Shown here: in pieces, positions 62,730-64,000 of the stretch
Numbering within the stretch: position 1 is the first letter of the stretch
How the letters are laid out: each line of letters starts with the position of its first letter
Notes under the pieces: generated by a model
What the model was told of the DNA's origin: nothing
Database searches by the model: none
The model's input: the letters and a program-made list of their open reading frames with translations, nothing else
Made by a program: the position numbers and the translations under genes
Source of the DNA: Cliona cf. orientalis
Taxonomy: Eukaryota > Porifera > Demospongiae > Clionaida > Clionaidae
Assembly: GCA_963930775.1 (NCBI GenBank)
Contig: OZ005692.1
Location: forward strand, 7,736,135 to 7,800,134
Direction of reading: 5' to 3'
DNA length: 64,000 nucleotides

Positions 62730-62915
62730 TTAAGTTTTATACTGTTGGTCATGTAGAAATCATGAACTAACTCACCACTCTGTCTTCTCCATGGAGACTG
62801 CTGATCATGACCAGACCACTGCTCATCATACCCACCACTGTAGTTCTAGTGTGCATGGTCTGAGTTCCATGAACTTTGACCTCCTCCCGGACTTGCAGCA
62901 TGCCCACTGGCACTA
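62730..62915 (-). pseudogene. XRN2: second copy of XRN2 tail exon fragment
   Basis: Matches 58612-58775 closely: GTCATGTAGAAAT, CTGTCTTCTCCATGGAGACT, CACTGCTCATCATACCCACC and ACTTGCAGCATGCCCACTGG. There are some small insertions, for example GATCATGACCAG where the other copy has GACCAG. It includes the intron edge and donor, so it was copied at the DNA level. It joins the conserved exon at 62633-62729 through shared GTTAAGTTTTATA. Confidence 0.8.
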
Positions 62916-64000
62916 GGAGCGAGAGTAGCTGCAGCCCCGCGGCTGGCGAATTTTTTTTTTTGGGCCCACTTTCGACTTAGACTTTCGCAGATTCCAGGGT
63001 TAAAGGTCACGGTGGGTGAGTTTAACCCTTTGCTGAAGCAAGTGCGCCTGCAGCATAAACTTCGACTGACTACATAAATTTAATTTGGTACCTCTGATTG
63101 AGCAGCAGGAAAGAAAGGAAGGGTTTAATTATCTTGTGATAATCAATCGGGTCACGTAAGCTTATGCATAATTGCAGGTACAAACGGCCTCGCCAAATAT
63201 ATACAGATCTATCCCAGTGATCTCATGAGTTTGCCTTGTACCATAGTCTATGCTTGTACCTACACTGTGTGTAGACCTTCCTATGCCAGTGCACACTTGC
63301 GAGAAGTTTATAGCACCAACACTCGTAGAGCCTGAATTGTTATGTTGATTCAATGTAGCAGGGCAGGCACCCAGACCGTATATAGGCTAACATAACAATA
63401 CTAGCCACTTCAACTATATCAATCATGATGATTAATTTTTTCCAGAATCTGTGGATAATTTGGCAGATCATGAAAAAATCATTGAAAAGCAGCTACTATA
63501 CACTATCTCACCTTCAACATATTACATTTATACTTTATTGCCAACCATTACTTTATATATTAGGGTGGAGATACATTCATTCATTGCAATATGGATCTGT
63601 TTATGGTTTACCAGACTGCCAATTTTAATACACTTTCAACTAGGGGCATCATAGTAAAGCAATGATAGCAAGTTGTATTGACAGAAGCAGCAAAAAGACA
63701 GCAAATACAACATGAGAGTGTACATGAGAATTGCAAGGCAATCCTCAGTGTGTGCATGCGTGCATCTAGTGACCAAGTCTCAGAGGGCCAGCCCACAGGT
63801 GTGAAGAGCCACTGGGTACTAGACTGTCGATGGTCATCACTTCTGAAGAGACATTTTAATGGTGTGGTGTCAAGTTTTCCTTGCATAAAAATCTTCATGA
63901 ATAATGAATTATTCAATCCGTGAGGCTTTTGCCCCTGCAATTTGCATAAAGGTTATGTAAACTTGGCTATCAACTGATATCATCTCTATAAATAATGCAC
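62916..64000. other. no gene recognised at right edge
   Basis: A GC-rich patch with a T run (62951-62960) and then AT-rich sequence. Open frames at 63425-63654 and 63608-63940 show no family resemblance. Confidence 0.45.

Overview
The window looks like nuclear DNA of a sponge, most likely a demosponge. This is an inference from gene content. Genes are split by short GT-AG introns. The recognisable families are animal ones: SPRYD7, TOM70, PHF10 and XRN2. Two TKL kinases, one joined to kelch repeats and a coiled coil, resemble a class expanded in demosponges, as do the large secreted-repeat/multi-membrane-span proteins. Intergenic DNA is AT-rich and full of small inverted-repeat elements. No virus-like or LTR element was seen.

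Layout, left to right. 1-3.1 kb: a cluster of palindromes, a lone kelch remnant (-) and two SPRYD7 exons (+). 3.5-6.55 kb: a decayed copy (-) of the beta-helix/membrane gene that is nearly complete at 43.0-47.3 kb. 6.7-9 kb: MITEs. 9-14.36 kb (-): TOM70-type TPR exons, preceded by a TKL kinase exon whose donor is in phase with the first TPR exon, so the two may form one kinase-TOM70 gene. 15-20.83 kb (-): a kelch-coiled-coil-TKL kinase gene. 21.3-25.5 kb: a lectin-like gene (+), a convergent N-myristoylation-type gene (-) and a broken PHF10 5' end, forming a segmental copy of the unit at 51.9-55.3 kb. 25.5-33.6 kb: nested MITEs and a pair of about 1.2 kb duplicated repeats. 34-35.5 kb: another lectin-like gene. 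36.2-37.5 kb: a 5'-truncated LINE. 41.1-42.1 kb: a GC-rich foldback element at TTAA. 43-47.3 kb: the beta-helix/membrane gene. 49.7-55.3 kb: a broken lectin-like copy, an intact one, the second myristoylation-type gene and the PHF10 5' end. 56-57 kb: further PHF10 exons. 57.3-57.7 kb: the end of an LRR gene. 58.3-62.7 kb (-): the 3' half of XRN2, cut off where a second copy of its own 3' exon begins.

The strongest observations are: (1) the splice-compatible TKL kinase-TOM70 arrangement; (2) a four-copy local array of beta-trefoil-like genes with conserved TATA promoters, two copies linked to a convergent MG-type gene that shares a compact E2F/NRF1-like divergent promoter with PHF10; (3) nested elements whose empty sites are preserved in paralogous copies within the same window. 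Several conserved housekeeping genes carry isolated one-base frame breaks. This points to uncorrected base errors in the assembly or to partial decay, so exon models here are provisional.
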